Shown: positions 8,160-17,881, counted from the stretch's first letter. The stretch is DNA of 64,000 bases from Branchiibius cervicis (GCF_042661605.1 NZ_JBHSWJ010000002.1:2356001-2420000); one strand, 5' to 3'. Notes: a model not told the origin generated them from the sequence alone. Numbers and translations: made by a program.

Positions 8160-8957
8160 TCAGACCAGGAAGCGTTCCCGGAACCTCTGTTGCCGCTCGG
8201 CAGTCATGCCCAGCCCCTCGTCGAGGTAGCGATCCATCGAACCGAACTGCGCATCGACGGTGTCGAAGGAGTTCTGCAGGTAGGCCCGGTCCACGCCGAG
8301 CACGGGCCGCAGCACGTCGGGGTCACCGCCGGCGAGTTCGAAGGCCTCGAATGACTTCTTGAACCGCGGTAGTAGTTGTTCGTTGGTCAGCAGGTACTCC
8401 TGCACGATCTGGTCCCGGGAGACGCCGAGCACGGTGAAGATGAGTGCGGCACCCCACCCGGTCCGGTCCTTGCCGGTCGTGCAGTGGAACAGCACCGGCT
8501 GCGTTGCCTGCTCGATGGTGTCGAAGAAACCGCGGTAGGCCGTCTGCGCGCTGGGTAGCACGACGATCTCCCGGTAGGCGACGGACATGAACTCGACCGC
8601 TTTGCCTTCGCCGAGGGCGCTGGTGACCTCGCGCGGATGTTTCAACAGGTCGCGCAGATCGGCCGAGGCGGCCATCTCGCTGCCCGCGAAGACGTCGAGG
8701 AAGACGTTGCTCGCATCGGGGATCTGCGGATCCGGCTCGGCATCGCGCTCTACCTTGGTGCGCAGGTCGATGACGGTCTGCACCCGGCGGTCGACCAATT
8801 GGTCGGTGTCGGCCTCGTCGATGCCGGCGAGCTTGGTCGAGCGGTAGAGCACCCCGGAAGCGACCCGCGCACCGTCCGCGCCGGTCCAGCCGCCCAGATC
8901 GCGCAGGTTGGCCAGGGTCGGCAGATCGATCGGTGCTCCGGGCGCGGGCTGTTCCAT
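8160..8957 (-). CDS. Tyrosine-protein phosphatase-like protein
   Basis: A 265-residue protein-tyrosine/serine phosphatase of the atypical dual-specificity type. The P-loop HCTTGKDRTGWG fits the CX5R signature with an internal Lys-Asp, as in mycobacterial PtpB and phosphoinositide-phosphatase-like enzymes. The N-terminal LRDLGGWTGADGARVASGVLYRS is the family's conserved opening. The start MEQPAPG was chosen because a longer frame would run into the divergent M23 gene and shows no conserved sequence. It converges with the aminotransferase gene with only five bases between stops. Confidence 0.9.
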   Translation of the reverse strand: MEQPAPGAPIDLPTLANLRDLGGWTGADGARVASGVLYRSTKLAGIDEADTDQLVDRRVQTVIDLRTKVERDAEPDPQIPDASNVFLDVFAGSEMAASADLRDLLKHPREVTSALGEGKAVEFMSVAYREIVVLPSAQTAYRGFFDTIEQATQPVLFHCTTGKDRTGWGAALIFTVLGVSRDQIVQEYLLTNEQLLPRFKKSFEAFELAGGDPDVLRPVLGVDRAYLQNSFDTVDAQFGSMDRYLDEGLGMTAERQQRFRERFLV

Positions 8958-9067
8958 GCCCACATTGTGACGGCACCAGATGTGGACAACCTCCACCGCG
9001 TGCCCGTTGTCCACACACCGCCCGGTTGCCGTCGCCCGTTCGTCCGCAGCACTCCGAGACTGGCTGC

Positions 9068-9733
9068 ATGCAGATCCTTCTCGCGGTCGCGATGGCCATC
9101 GCTGGCGCCGTCGTCGCGAGCTCGGCTGCCACTGCCGGCACCGGCTTCGGGTGGCCGATACCTCCACCGCACCATGTGGTTCGCGCATTCGAGGCGCCGC
9201 CCCATCCGTGGTCGGCCGGACACCGCGGCGTCGACCTGGCCGCCCCCGCCGGCACCGTCGTCGTCGCCGCCGGGCCGGGGATCGTCACCTTCAGCGGAGT
9301 GATCGCCGGCCGGGGTGTCATCACCGTGCGCCACCCGGACGGTCGGCGCACGACGTACGAGCCGGTGGAGCATCGCATCCCGCCGGGCAGTGCGGTGATT
9401 GCGGGTACGCCGCTCGGCCGCCTCAGCGGGCAGGGCAGCCACTGCGCGCCGCTCACCTGCCTGCATTGGGGCCTGCTGGTCGATGACGATGAGTACCGCG
9501 ATCCGTTGTCCCTGTTGGGAGTTGGGCCGATCGTCCTGCTGCCGCTGGGCGCATCTCACGCCCAACAACGCTCGCCGCCCGACCTCGTCAGCCGCCGGCG
9601 GGACGCTGCGGCCAGGGCCACGCCTTGCAGCCCTGCAGACCCATCGACTGCTGCTGCATCACCGGTGCGTAGTCGCCGGCCTTGGCGCAATGCCGGTGCT
9701 GGTGCCCCAGGATGTGTCCGACCTCGTGATTGA
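9068..9733 (+). CDS. Secreted M23-family peptidase, degenerate
   Basis: A 221-residue exported protein: a short signal peptide (MQILLAVAMAIAGAVVASSAATA) and an M23/LytM domain. The first zinc motif is intact (HRGVDLAAPAG), but the second reads TCLHWGLL, so the first His of the usual HxH is Cys. This variant is frequent in actinobacterial members placed near rpsB, so catalytic activity is doubtful and a regulatory or structural wall role is possible. The domain proper ends near GPIVLLPLG; about 60 further low-complexity residues overlap the convergent DUF3152 gene by 146 bases, and the tail may not be meaningful. Confidence 0.8.
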   Translation: MQILLAVAMAIAGAVVASSAATAGTGFGWPIPPPHHVVRAFEAPPHPWSAGHRGVDLAAPAGTVVVAAGPGIVTFSGVIAGRGVITVRHPDGRRTTYEPVEHRIPPGSAVIAGTPLGRLSGQGSHCAPLTCLHWGLLVDDDEYRDPLSLLGVGPIVLLPLGASHAQQRSPPDLVSRRRDAAARATPCSPADPSTAAASPVRSRRPWRNAGAGAPGCVRPRD

Positions 9734-10397
9734 CCATGTAGGCGTGGTAGGTCGTCAGGTCCTTGCCGAAGTAGGGCACACCGAGCATCCACCGCTCGTA
9801 GTTCAGCGTCGCCCGGCCGTTGTTGCCGCACGACCACTCGCCGTGGGTGTCCAGCGGGGCGCACAGTTTGTTGACGGTGTCCGGGCTGGCCAAAGTGATC
9901 GCCAGCGCCGGCTTCTGGCCCTTGGCAAGTTGAGCGGCGGTCAACTGCACGAAGCGCACATGGTCCACCCCCTGCCAGCCGCGAGCGTCGAGGAGGTCGG
10001 CCCCGACCGTCTTCGCGATCGAGGCGTTGTCCGAGCCGAGGCCGTTCTCGATCTGCAGGATGTAGGTGATCTCCCGGCCGGTCTTCGCCGTCGTGGTCTG
10101 AGGGACCGGCACCGTGGTGAATGTCCCTGCGCCCCTGGTGGGTACGACGACCGGCGTGCTGCTGGGGCTCGCGGAAGGTGTCGTCGCGGCCCTCGTGGTG
10201 GACGGCAGGGCCGACGGGGTGACGGCTGCGGTGGGGGCGGCGCTGCCCGACTCGTGCAAGAAACCGGCGAGGGCACTGAGCCCCACCACCCCGACGACCG
10301 CTGCAGCGATCATCCGCCGGCGACGCATCGGGTCGGGAGTGTTGTGTCGAGTTGGCATGCGGTCGCCCGAATGGCGAGGTGGAACGGATTGGCTCAT
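9588..10397 (-). CDS. DUF3152 protein, putative membrane-anchored zinc protease
   Basis: A 269-residue protein with a basic N-terminus, one hydrophobic segment (RRRMIAAAVVGVVGLSALAGF), a Thr/Pro/Ser linker and an extracytoplasmic DUF3152 domain. The domain contains VNHEVGHILGHQHRHC, an HExGH zinc-protease-type motif, plus ARGWQGVDHVRFVQL. The start overlaps the xerC stop (ATGA). DUF3152 is largely uncharacterised in actinobacteria; the zinc motif is plainly visible, the substrate unknown. Confidence 0.85.
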   Translation of the reverse strand: MSQSVPPRHSGDRMPTRHNTPDPMRRRRMIAAAVVGVVGLSALAGFLHESGSAAPTAAVTPSALPSTTRAATTPSASPSSTPVVVPTRGAGTFTTVPVPQTTTAKTGREITYILQIENGLGSDNASIAKTVGADLLDARGWQGVDHVRFVQLTAAQLAKGQKPALAITLASPDTVNKLCAPLDTHGEWSCGNNGRATLNYERWMLGVPYFGKDLTTYHAYMVNHEVGHILGHQHRHCAKAGDYAPVMQQQSMGLQGCKAWPWPQRPAGG

Positions 10398-11316
10398 GCG
10401 CGTGGGTGTGCCTTCGCGAATGACGAGCGCAAGCGTTCCACAGACACGTGAGTGTAGATCTGGGTCGTCGACAAACTGGCGTGACCCAGCAATTCCTGCA
10501 CCGTGCGCAGGTCGGCCCCGCCTTCGAGCAGATGGGTGGCCGCAGAATGCCGCAGCCCGTGCGGACCCAGATGGGGTGCATCGGGCACGTGCTGCAACAG
10601 CGCGGTCAGCACCCGTCGGACGGTGCGGGCATCGATCCGGCCACCGCGAGCCCCGAGGAACAGCGCAGGCGGGCTGTGGGGGTCACGACCCTGGGCCGGC
10701 CCCGGGTCAACCAGTGGTCGATCGCCTCCGCCGCGGGCACGCCGTACGGGACGACCCGTTGTTTGTTGCCCTTACCGGTTACTCGCACCACTCGGGTCCG
10801 ACGGTCGAGGTCGTCGATGTCCAGTCCGCACAACTCCCCAACCCGGATCCCGGTGGCGTAGAGCAGTTCCAGCATCGCCCGGTCCCGCAGGTGGGTCGGT
10901 GCGGCGTCATCGGCTGCGACCGCGGCGACGTCGAGCAGTTGGCCGGCCTCGGCCTGCCGCAATACTCCGGGCAGCGTGCGAAGGCGTTTGGGTGAAACCA
11001 ACCGCACCGCCGGATCGGCCGGAAGCCGCTGGGTGCGGGCGGCCCAGCCGAAGAACGCCCGTGCGGACGCCGCGCGGCGACTCACCGTGGACCGCGCGCC
11101 TCCGCTCGCGTCGATACCGGCCAGCCAGGTGCGCAGGTCGGCGAGCCCCACATCCGCCCACTGGCCAAGCCCGCCCGCCGCCAGGTGCGACTCCAGATGT
11201 CGCAGGTCGGTCAGATAGGCGCGGATGGTGTGCTCCGATCGGGCCCGCTCCAGGCGCAGATACCGCTCGAACTCCCCCACCAGTTGCGTGGGCTGCAGTT
11301 CGGTCGACGCGGTCAC
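10394..11316 (-). pseudogene. xerC: Tyrosine recombinase XerC, frame broken as written
   Basis: Site-specific recombinase that resolves chromosome dimers at dif with XerD. The first 225 or so residues give the SAM-like core-binding domain and the start of the catalytic domain (ATGIRVGELCGLDI with the first Arg, GKGNKQRVVPYG with the Lys). The rest (ALFLGARGGRID, HGLRHSAATH with HxxR, LLGHASLSTTQIYTH with His and Tyr) is in another frame. Adding one C to the five-base run at 10678-10682 restores GRPRVVTPHSPPALFLG and the whole 300-residue protein with every catalytic residue. XerC is normally maintained, so a missing base in the sequence is likelier than gene loss. Confidence 0.85.
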
Positions 11317-11369
11317 CCTTGCAGGCTACAAACCGGTTCCGGGCGGACCGGCGGGGCGCGCCGCGCTTC

Positions 11370-12748
11370 TCACCCGAACAACGAGGCGACCGCGGCTGCG
11401 AACACCTCGTGGTGCCGGGCTACGTCCGCTGCGCCGGTGACCGGGCACATCAGGGCCATGTTGTGAAAGGGCGTGAGCAGGATCCCGCGGTTGGCCAGGT
11501 ACACGTGCAGGTAGTCCTCGAGCAACGGGTCCGCCGAGGCGGCCGACTCGGTGCCGTTGCGGGGCGCGGGGTCGGCGAACCGGTATTCGGTACGAGCGCC
11601 GAGCTGGCTGACCGACCACGGCAGCCGGTACTCGTCGATCACCTGCTGAACGTCGGCCGTGAACCGGGTCGCCAAAGCGATCATGTGCTCGAACGCGGCC
11701 TCGGTCAGGACGTGCTCGAGCGTGGCCCGCATGGCTGCCACTGACAACGGGTTGCCCGCCAGCGTGCCGCCCACGCCGCCCATGTCGACCAGGTCGAGAT
11801 CGGTACGCCGCAGGGCGCGGTCGGCCAGCTCCTCACTCAATCCATAGGCACCGCAGGGGATCCCACCACCGATGGACTTGCCGATGATGACGATGTCCGG
11901 CTCCAGACCCCACGCTGCGGTCGCGCCTCCGGGACCGGCGGAGAAGGTGTGTGTCTCGTCGTTGATCAGCAACGCGCCGTACCTGCGGGTGAGGTCGCGC
12001 ACGCCGGCCAGGTAGCCCGGCTCGGGCACCACGATCCCGATGTTGGTCAGCGCCGGTTCCATCAGGACGGCGGCGACGTCGCCGTGCGCGAGTTGACGTT
12101 CGAGGCCGGCCAGGTCGTTGAACTCGGCCACCCGACTGGTCGCGGTGACCGGCACGGGTGCGCCGACGTTGCCGGGACGATCGATGCCGTTCCCGTCAGG
12201 GCCGACCACGATCAGCGATTCGTCGACCGAGCCGTGATAGCAGTAGGCGTTGAACAGGATCCTGGGTCGATCGGTGAGCGCTCGCACCAAGCGGATCGCC
12301 CAGCGGTTCGCGTCGGTCGCGGTCAGGGAGAAACTCCACTTCGCCGCCCCGAACCGGCGGGTCAGTTCGGCGCCGACCCACTCGGCGTCGGTCGTGGGCA
12401 GCATCGTGGTCAGACCGCCTTGGGTCACGATCCGTTGCTGGATCGCGGCCACGGTCGGCGCCGGAGAGTGGCCGGCCATGGCGCCGGTGTCGCCGAGGGC
12501 GAAGTCGATGTACTCGTGACCATCGATGTCGAAGACCCGGTTCCCGATAGCCCGGTCCAGGTAGATGGGAAAGCCGCTGGCGAGTTTGTTCATCCAGGTC
12601 ATCGGCACCCGCCCGAACAGATGGTCAGCACGGGCGTAGGCGGCCTGCGAGCTTTGATGCGCCGCTGCGAACTGATCGACCTCGCGCCGGTAGAGGAGGC
12701 CAATCGCGCCCGGTCGACGGCGGTATCGGGTGCGGAGGGCTGCGTCAT
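11370..12748 (-). CDS. Class-III aminotransferase (glutamate-1-semialdehyde mutase-like)
   Basis: A PLP enzyme of the acetylornithine/GSA aminotransferase class, about 459 residues. DIDGHEYIDFALGDTGAMAGH, LINDETHTFSAGPGG and the cofactor lysine in IIGKSIGGGIPCG are clear. It is not the haem-pathway hemL by context and lacks a defined substrate. The best N-terminus, MTQPSAPDTAVDRARLA, is one frame off the rest; one extra C near 12699 joins it to LLYRREVDQFAAAHQ, a typical family opening. Without that correction an in-frame start further upstream would run into the divergent HNH gene. Product class is firm, function unknown. Confidence 0.82.
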
Positions 12749-12822
12749 GGTCGCGACTGTAACGCCGCCGGGTTCTGACCGAGCCGGCATTGCCGGAGCT
12801 CATCGCGGGTTAACGTGCTGCG

Positions 12823-13518
12823 GTGAGTCGCCGACCGATGACGTTCGCCCTGGCCGCCGCTGCCGGCGTCGCCCTCCTCGTTCCTGCTGACCTGCCCGCC
12901 CAAGCTGACACCCCGAGCGCGCTGAGCGTGGCGCATCGCCTGACCGTCAAGGGACGCGCACCGAAGACCGGGTATGACCGCGCCAAATTCGGGACCGCGT
13001 GGACCGACAACAACGCGGCACCGTGGGGTCACAACGGGTGTTCGACCCGTGAAGACATCCTGCGCCGGGACCTGAGCCGACTGCACTTCAAGAAGTCCGG
13101 CCGGTGCAACACCGTCGTCACCAGCGGCCGTCTCATCGATCCGTACACCGGCAAGGTCATCGACTTCGTGCGCGGACGGGGAACCTCCAGCAAGGTGCAG
13201 ATCGATCACGTGGTGCCGCTGGCCGACGCATGGCAGAAGGGCGCGCAACAGTGGAGCGCCGCGACGCGGATCGCCTTCGCCAACGACCCGCTGAACCTGC
13301 TCGCCGTCGACGGCCCCACCAACCAGAAGAAAGGCGCTGGAGACGCCGCTACCTGGCTGCCCCCGAACAAGGGTTTCCGGTGCCGGTACGTCGCGCTGCA
13401 AGTTGCCGTCAAAGCAAAGTACCGGGCCTGGGTGACCGCCGCCGAGAAGTCGGCGATGGTGCGAATCCTGCAGGGCTGCAACGGAGTCAGACTGCCCACC
13501 GAGCCCGGGGGTCGCTAA
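12823..13518 (+). CDS. Secreted HNH-type nuclease (GmrSD C-terminal/DUF1524-like)
   Basis: A 231-residue protein beginning with GTG and a signal peptide (MTFALAAAAGVALLVPADLPAQA). The mature part carries an HNH core: QIDHVVPLADAW, then NDPLNLLAVDGPTNQKKG, then DAATWLPPN. These are the beta-beta-alpha metal residues of the DUF1524/GmrSD C-terminal group, seen in many exported actinobacterial nucleases. It probably degrades extracellular DNA. Its end overlaps the end of convergent dprA by 32 bases. Confidence 0.85.
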   Translation: MSRRPMTFALAAAAGVALLVPADLPAQADTPSALSVAHRLTVKGRAPKTGYDRAKFGTAWTDNNAAPWGHNGCSTREDILRRDLSRLHFKKSGRCNTVVTSGRLIDPYTGKVIDFVRGRGTSSKVQIDHVVPLADAWQKGAQQWSAATRIAFANDPLNLLAVDGPTNQKKGAGDAATWLPPNKGFRCRYVALQVAVKAKYRAWVTAAEKSAMVRILQGCNGVRLPTEPGGR

Positions 13519-14662
13519 CCCGGCGAACCCTGAGCGCGGCGCCGCCACCCCCGGTGCTGCGCTCCACGCGCCCGGTCAGCTCCAACGACCCCAGGGCCGC
13601 CATCACCTCCGGCCCACTGACACCGGCTATCACCGCCAGCCGGTCCACCGTGGTCGAACGGGATTTCGGCAACGACTCGAACACCCGTCGCGGCACCTCG
13701 GCCAGGTCGTCGTACTCCAGCACCGACTCAGCGCGTTCCGGCGACAACAGGCCCTCCCCGATCGGAGCGACCAGCTCCACACACTGCGCCGCGTTGCTGA
13801 CCAGCACTGCGCGCCCCTCGCGGATCCAGGCGTTGGTGCCCGCCGACGCCGCGCTGGTCACCGGTCCGGGGACAGCGGCCAGCACCCGGCCCAGCCGCTC
13901 GGCATGCCCCGCGGAGCTCAACGCTCCGGACCGCAGGCCGGCTTCGACCACCACCGTCCCGGCGGTCAGGGCCGCGATCAACCGGTTCCGGGCCAGGAAG
14001 CGCTCCCGGCGTGGCGAGGCACCCGGCGGAGCTTCGGACAAGATCAGTCCGTTGGCCCGGATATGGTCCAGCAGCTGACTGTGCGCGACCGGGTAGGGCC
14101 GGTCAACCCCGCCCGCGAGCACGGCGACGGTCGGGGCGTCCGCCGCGAGCGCGCCACGATGAGCTGCGGCGTCTATCCCGAATGCCGCCCCCGACACCAC
14201 CGTGTAACCGGCGCTGGACAGGTCATACCCGAGCTCCCCGGCGACGTGCAGACCGTACGAGGTCGCCGCCCGGGATCCCACGACCGCGACGCTGCGCGCC
14301 CAGTCGACGTCCGAACTGGATCCGCGCGCCCACACCGCGAACGGGGCGAACTCCAGATCGTCCAGCCCGTGCGGCCAGCCGGGCAACCCCGGGAACAGCA
14401 GCCGGGCGCCGGCCTGTTGGGTGTTCCACAGGACGTGGTCCAGGTCGAGCGCCCGCACGCGCGGCTGGCAACGATCGAAGTGGCCGCCCTCGTTGCCGTT
14501 GATCGCCGACCAGGCCCGCTGCGCGCCCAACTCCCGGATCAGCGGCGTGAGCTTGCTGTCCATGGGCTCTACGACGACGGACAACGCGACCCGGGCCGAC
14601 AACTCCGCGTTCTGTCGGACCTGTTGCACCCCGACGCCGAACTCCTCGTGGGTGAGGCTCAT
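13487..14662 (-). CDS. dprA: DNA-processing protein DprA
   Basis: DprA/Smf, 391 residues, binds single-stranded DNA and loads RecA during transformation; in actinobacteria it is conserved even where competence is unknown. The Rossmann-like core shows VAVVGSRAATSYG, VVSGAAFGIDAAAHRGAL, and AVLAGGVDRPYP, with SEAPPGASPRRERFLARNRLIAAL after it. A C-terminal winged-helix-like region (TTVDRLAVIAGVSGPEVMAAL) follows. The start is set by ATGA overlap with the comM stop, so the two are coupled. Confidence 0.96.
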   Translation of the reverse strand: MSLTHEEFGVGVQQVRQNAELSARVALSVVVEPMDSKLTPLIRELGAQRAWSAINGNEGGHFDRCQPRVRALDLDHVLWNTQQAGARLLFPGLPGWPHGLDDLEFAPFAVWARGSSSDVDWARSVAVVGSRAATSYGLHVAGELGYDLSSAGYTVVSGAAFGIDAAAHRGALAADAPTVAVLAGGVDRPYPVAHSQLLDHIRANGLILSEAPPGASPRRERFLARNRLIAALTAGTVVVEAGLRSGALSSAGHAERLGRVLAAVPGPVTSAASAGTNAWIREGRAVLVSNAAQCVELVAPIGEGLLSPERAESVLEYDDLAEVPRRVFESLPKSRSTTVDRLAVIAGVSGPEVMAALGSLELTGRVERSTGGGGAALRVRRVSDPRARWAV

Positions 14663-16200
14663 GCTGCTCGCAACTCCGACCGCATCGTCGATGCCCCGCC
14701 CACCTGGGCGGGCCCGGGGGCCTTCTCCCCCGCCAGGTCGGCCAGCGTCCACGCCAGGCGAAGACAGCGGTCGTACCCGCGCAACGTCAGGGTGCCTTTC
14801 TCCAGCTGTTCGTCCAGTGGCCGGGAGACCTCCTTGGGCAGTCGCCACGGAACAGCCCGCAGGACGGTGCCGGGGACGTCGGCATTGAGGCGCCAGCCAA
14901 AGGCGGACCAACGAGCCGCCTGAGTCGCCCGCGCCTGTCTGACCCGGTCTGCGACGGAGGCCGTCGACTCGCCGCGGCCTTCGGCCAGCGACGCCCGCGA
15001 CACCGGTAGCAGCTTCAGCCGCACGTCCACCCGGTCCAGCAGCGGCCCCGAGAGGCGGCCCAGGTAGGTGCGCCGCACCATGGCCGAGCAGCTGCACTTG
15101 TCGTCCCGGGCCGCACCGCACGGGCACGGGTTCGCCGCCAGCACCAGCTGGAATCGCGCGGGGAACCGCACCAGTCGATCGGCCCGGGCAATGGTCACCG
15201 AACCGGACTCCAGTGGTTGACGAAGCGCGTCCAGGACATCGCGACGGAACTCCGGTGCCTCATCCATGAAGAGCACCCCGCGATGCGCCCGCGAGATGGC
15301 TCCGGGCCGGATCCGCCCGCTGCCGCCACCGACCACGCTGGCCATCGAGGCCCCATGGTGCGGCGCGACGAAGGGTGGGTGGGTCAGCAACGGCGATCGA
15401 CCGTCTTCCCCCGAACCCAAGGCCCCCAGCACCGAATGCACGGCCGTGACCTGCAGTGCGTCGTCGACACCCAGCGGGGGCAGTAGTCCAGGCAGCCGCT
15501 CGGCCAGCATCGTCTTGCCTGCTCCGGGCGGCCCCACCATGGCCATGTGGTGCCCGCCGGCTGCCGCCGCCTCCAGCGCGAAGCGGGCTTCGAACTGCCC
15601 CACCACATCAGCCAGGTCCGGGACTGCCGGCGTGCAGGCGTCCAGGCCGTCCGGCACCACGACCGGCGGCACGGGCTTGCCCTTGTGCTGCAGCCGGTAC
15701 CGGCTGACCAGCGACCGCAGATCCGTGACCGGCAGCACCTGCACTCCTGGCACCAGTGCGGCCTCCGCGGCGTTGGCAGCCGGCACCACCACCTTGGTGA
15801 ACCCGGCGGCTGCCGCTGCGAGTACCGCGGGTAGCACGCCGGGAACCGCGCGCACCGCGCCGTCGAGACCCAGTTCGCCGATGTGCACCACCTCCGCGAC
15901 CTGAGAGTTGTCCACGACTCCCCCGGCGGCCAATGCTGCGATGGCAATCGCGACGTCGAAACCGGAGCCCTGCTTGGGCAGCGAGGCCGGTGACAGATTG
16001 ACCGTCACGCGTTGGCGCGGCAGCTGCAGCTCGCTGTTGGCTGCGGCCGAGCGCACCCGGTCGGGTGCCTGACGACAGGCCGTGTCCGGCATCCCCACGA
16101 TGGTGAACGCCGGAAGCCCCGGCGCCGAATCGGCCTCGACCTCGATCGGTATGCCGTCGATACCCATCACCGCTACTGCGCGGGTCCGGCCCAGAGTCAT
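14659..16200 (-). CDS. comM: ComM/YifB-family AAA+ ATPase (Mg-chelatase-like)
   Basis: A 513-residue ComM/YifB protein, a hexameric helicase that promotes branch migration in natural transformation of Gram-negatives. The N-terminal Lon-protease-like domain (IEVEADSAPGLPAFTIVGM) precedes the AAA+ module with Walker A GPPGAGKTMLAERLPGLLPP and Walker B GVLFMDEAPEF. The C-terminal region has the NPCPCG and CSC-type cysteine cluster. Translation starts at MTLGRTRAVAVMGIDG; a longer open frame upstream has no conserved content. Confidence 0.95.
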   Translation of the reverse strand: MTLGRTRAVAVMGIDGIPIEVEADSAPGLPAFTIVGMPDTACRQAPDRVRSAAANSELQLPRQRVTVNLSPASLPKQGSGFDVAIAIAALAAGGVVDNSQVAEVVHIGELGLDGAVRAVPGVLPAVLAAAAAGFTKVVVPAANAAEAALVPGVQVLPVTDLRSLVSRYRLQHKGKPVPPVVVPDGLDACTPAVPDLADVVGQFEARFALEAAAAGGHHMAMVGPPGAGKTMLAERLPGLLPPLGVDDALQVTAVHSVLGALGSGEDGRSPLLTHPPFVAPHHGASMASVVGGGSGRIRPGAISRAHRGVLFMDEAPEFRRDVLDALRQPLESGSVTIARADRLVRFPARFQLVLAANPCPCGAARDDKCSCSAMVRRTYLGRLSGPLLDRVDVRLKLLPVSRASLAEGRGESTASVADRVRQARATQAARWSAFGWRLNADVPGTVLRAVPWRLPKEVSRPLDEQLEKGTLTLRGYDRCLRLAWTLADLAGEKAPGPAQVGGASTMRSELRAA

Positions 16201-16222
16201 TGCCCGTGAATCGAATCGGTCA

Positions 16223-17881
16223 TCACGCCTCACCCCCTGAGACGACTCTGGGCGAGGCTCCCGCCAGGTAGAAGCCCTGGTTGTCGCGGTGTGGAAAACG
16301 CGGCGATCGCCGGGCACCATCCACAGGGCCGGACACGGCGGCATCCTTGATCAGGTAGTACCCCGCTGGATGCTCACCGGCGTTCTGCGTCTCCGGCGCC
16401 GACTGGTGGCGCACTCCCTGCAGCGACTGCCGGGACCGAGAGCGCACGCGCTCCCCGGTAGCCAGCGAAACCGCCACGCAGATCACCACATTGGCCACCA
16501 GCGCCACGATGCCGACGTTGAGGTGCTGCCACGATCCGGGCAGGAAGGGCAGCACGTCACCGGCCGTGTGCTTGCCAAGGGTCAACCACGTCACCAGCAC
16601 GGCGCCCACCACCATCCCGGCGCCCGCGCCCCACTTCGTGACCGGGTTGCGCGGATGCAGACTGGCAATCATCGAGGGGAACAACTGTGTGACGAAGGCG
16701 TACCCGAGCAGCAGTAGATTCACGATGGCATCGCCGCCGGCGAAGGTCAGGTAGAGCGCGACCAGCGTGATCACCGGCACCAGCGCCTTGGCGACAACGG
16801 CCGTCTGCCGTCCGGACAGCCCGGGTCGGAACTCGTGGACCACGTTCTTGGCCAGCAGGGTCGCCGAGGTGGACAACAGCATGGCGCCCGGCACCAGCGC
16901 ACAGAAGATTCCTGCTGCTCCGATCAGCCCCACGACGACCGGGGAGAACGTCTTGCGGCTGATGGCCAGGAGTGACAGATCGCCGTCGCTCAGCCCGGGC
17001 ACGACCAGGACCGCGGCCAGGCCGGTGAAGAACACGAACAACAACACCAATTGGTACAGCGGCAGGAACATCGCGTTGCGCCGGAACGTGCGGGTGTCGC
17101 GGGAGGCGTAGATCGCCCCGAAGTAGTGCGGCCACATGAAGAAGCCCAGGGCCGACAGAAGGATGGAGGTGATGAACCAGCCCATGTCGTGACTGGGCAG
17201 GTTCGCACTGAGGAATCCCGGTTTCTGCTCGTGAATGGTGTGCATCATCGAACCGACGCCGCCGAAGTAGTGCATGGGTAGGTAGATCCCGATGAAGACG
17301 ACGACGACCAGGACCAGCACATCCTTGACCACGGCGTTCCAGGCGGCGGCGTGGATCCCGGCGGCCACGACGTACACCGCCATCACGATCGCTCCGATCC
17401 AGATCGCGGCGGTCCGGGAGATCGATCCGTAGGAGGTTTCCTGCACGATGATGCCCAGGCCGGTCAGCTGCAGCTCCAGGTAGGGCACCATCGCGACGAT
17501 GCCGATCACGGCGACCACCAGGGACAGGTTGCGACTGTCGTATTTGCGCCGGAACCAGTCCGGTTGCGACACCAGCTTCTCCCGTTTGGCGTAACGCCAG
17601 ATCGCCGGGGCCAGCCAGTAGGAGATCACGTAGGCGAGGGCGCCGTACCCCAGGATGTAGAACGCCGCACCGCCGTAGGTGTAGGCGTAACCGCTGGCGC
17701 CCAGGAAGGTGAAAGTCGTGTAGATCTCCCCCGCGAGCAACAGGAAGACGAAGATCGCACCGAAGTTGCGGCCTCCCACGCTCCACTGCTCGATGTCCAT
17801 CTCCTTGCCCCGGCGCGACCACAGACCAAGGACCAGCGCCAGCAGGAAGAACGCGATCAGGACGACCAGTGCCCCGTTCAC
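16223..17881 (-). CDS. Sodium:solute symporter (SSS family, MctP-like)
   Basis: A membrane symporter of 552 residues with about 13 hydrophobic segments. Family signs include the opening GTG-initiated VNGALVVLIAFFLLALVLGL, WSVGGRNFGAIFVFLLLAGE and the SSS-type core around GAIYASRDTRTFRRNAMFLP. It overlaps the upstream DUF3311 gene by GTGA. This pairing is typical for MctP-like monocarboxylate (pyruvate, lactate, acetate) carriers, so short organic acids are a reasonable guess. A hydrophilic C-terminal tail of about 70 residues is unusual. The pair separates comM from yraN, which are usually adjacent. Confidence 0.9.
   Translation of the reverse strand: MNGALVVLIAFFLLALVLGLWSRRGKEMDIEQWSVGGRNFGAIFVFLLLAGEIYTTFTFLGASGYAYTYGGAAFYILGYGALAYVISYWLAPAIWRYAKREKLVSQPDWFRRKYDSRNLSLVVAVIGIVAMVPYLELQLTGLGIIVQETSYGSISRTAAIWIGAIVMAVYVVAAGIHAAAWNAVVKDVLVLVVVVFIGIYLPMHYFGGVGSMMHTIHEQKPGFLSANLPSHDMGWFITSILLSALGFFMWPHYFGAIYASRDTRTFRRNAMFLPLYQLVLLFVFFTGLAAVLVVPGLSDGDLSLLAISRKTFSPVVVGLIGAAGIFCALVPGAMLLSTSATLLAKNVVHEFRPGLSGRQTAVVAKALVPVITLVALYLTFAGGDAIVNLLLLGYAFVTQLFPSMIASLHPRNPVTKWGAGAGMVVGAVLVTWLTLGKHTAGDVLPFLPGSWQHLNVGIVALVANVVICVAVSLATGERVRSRSRQSLQGVRHQSAPETQNAGEHPAGYYLIKDAAVSGPVDGARRSPRFPHRDNQGFYLAGASPRVVSGGEA

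Noticed and set aside
9068..9733. Frameshift in the M23 gene as for the other seven
   Set aside because: Neither alternative frame gives an early stop or better C-terminus just after the domain, so there is no positive evidence for a missing base.
10660..10700. Programmed ribosomal frameshifting in xerC
   Set aside because: No slippery heptamer with a following stem is visible, and similar one-base breaks in unrelated genes argue for sequence error.
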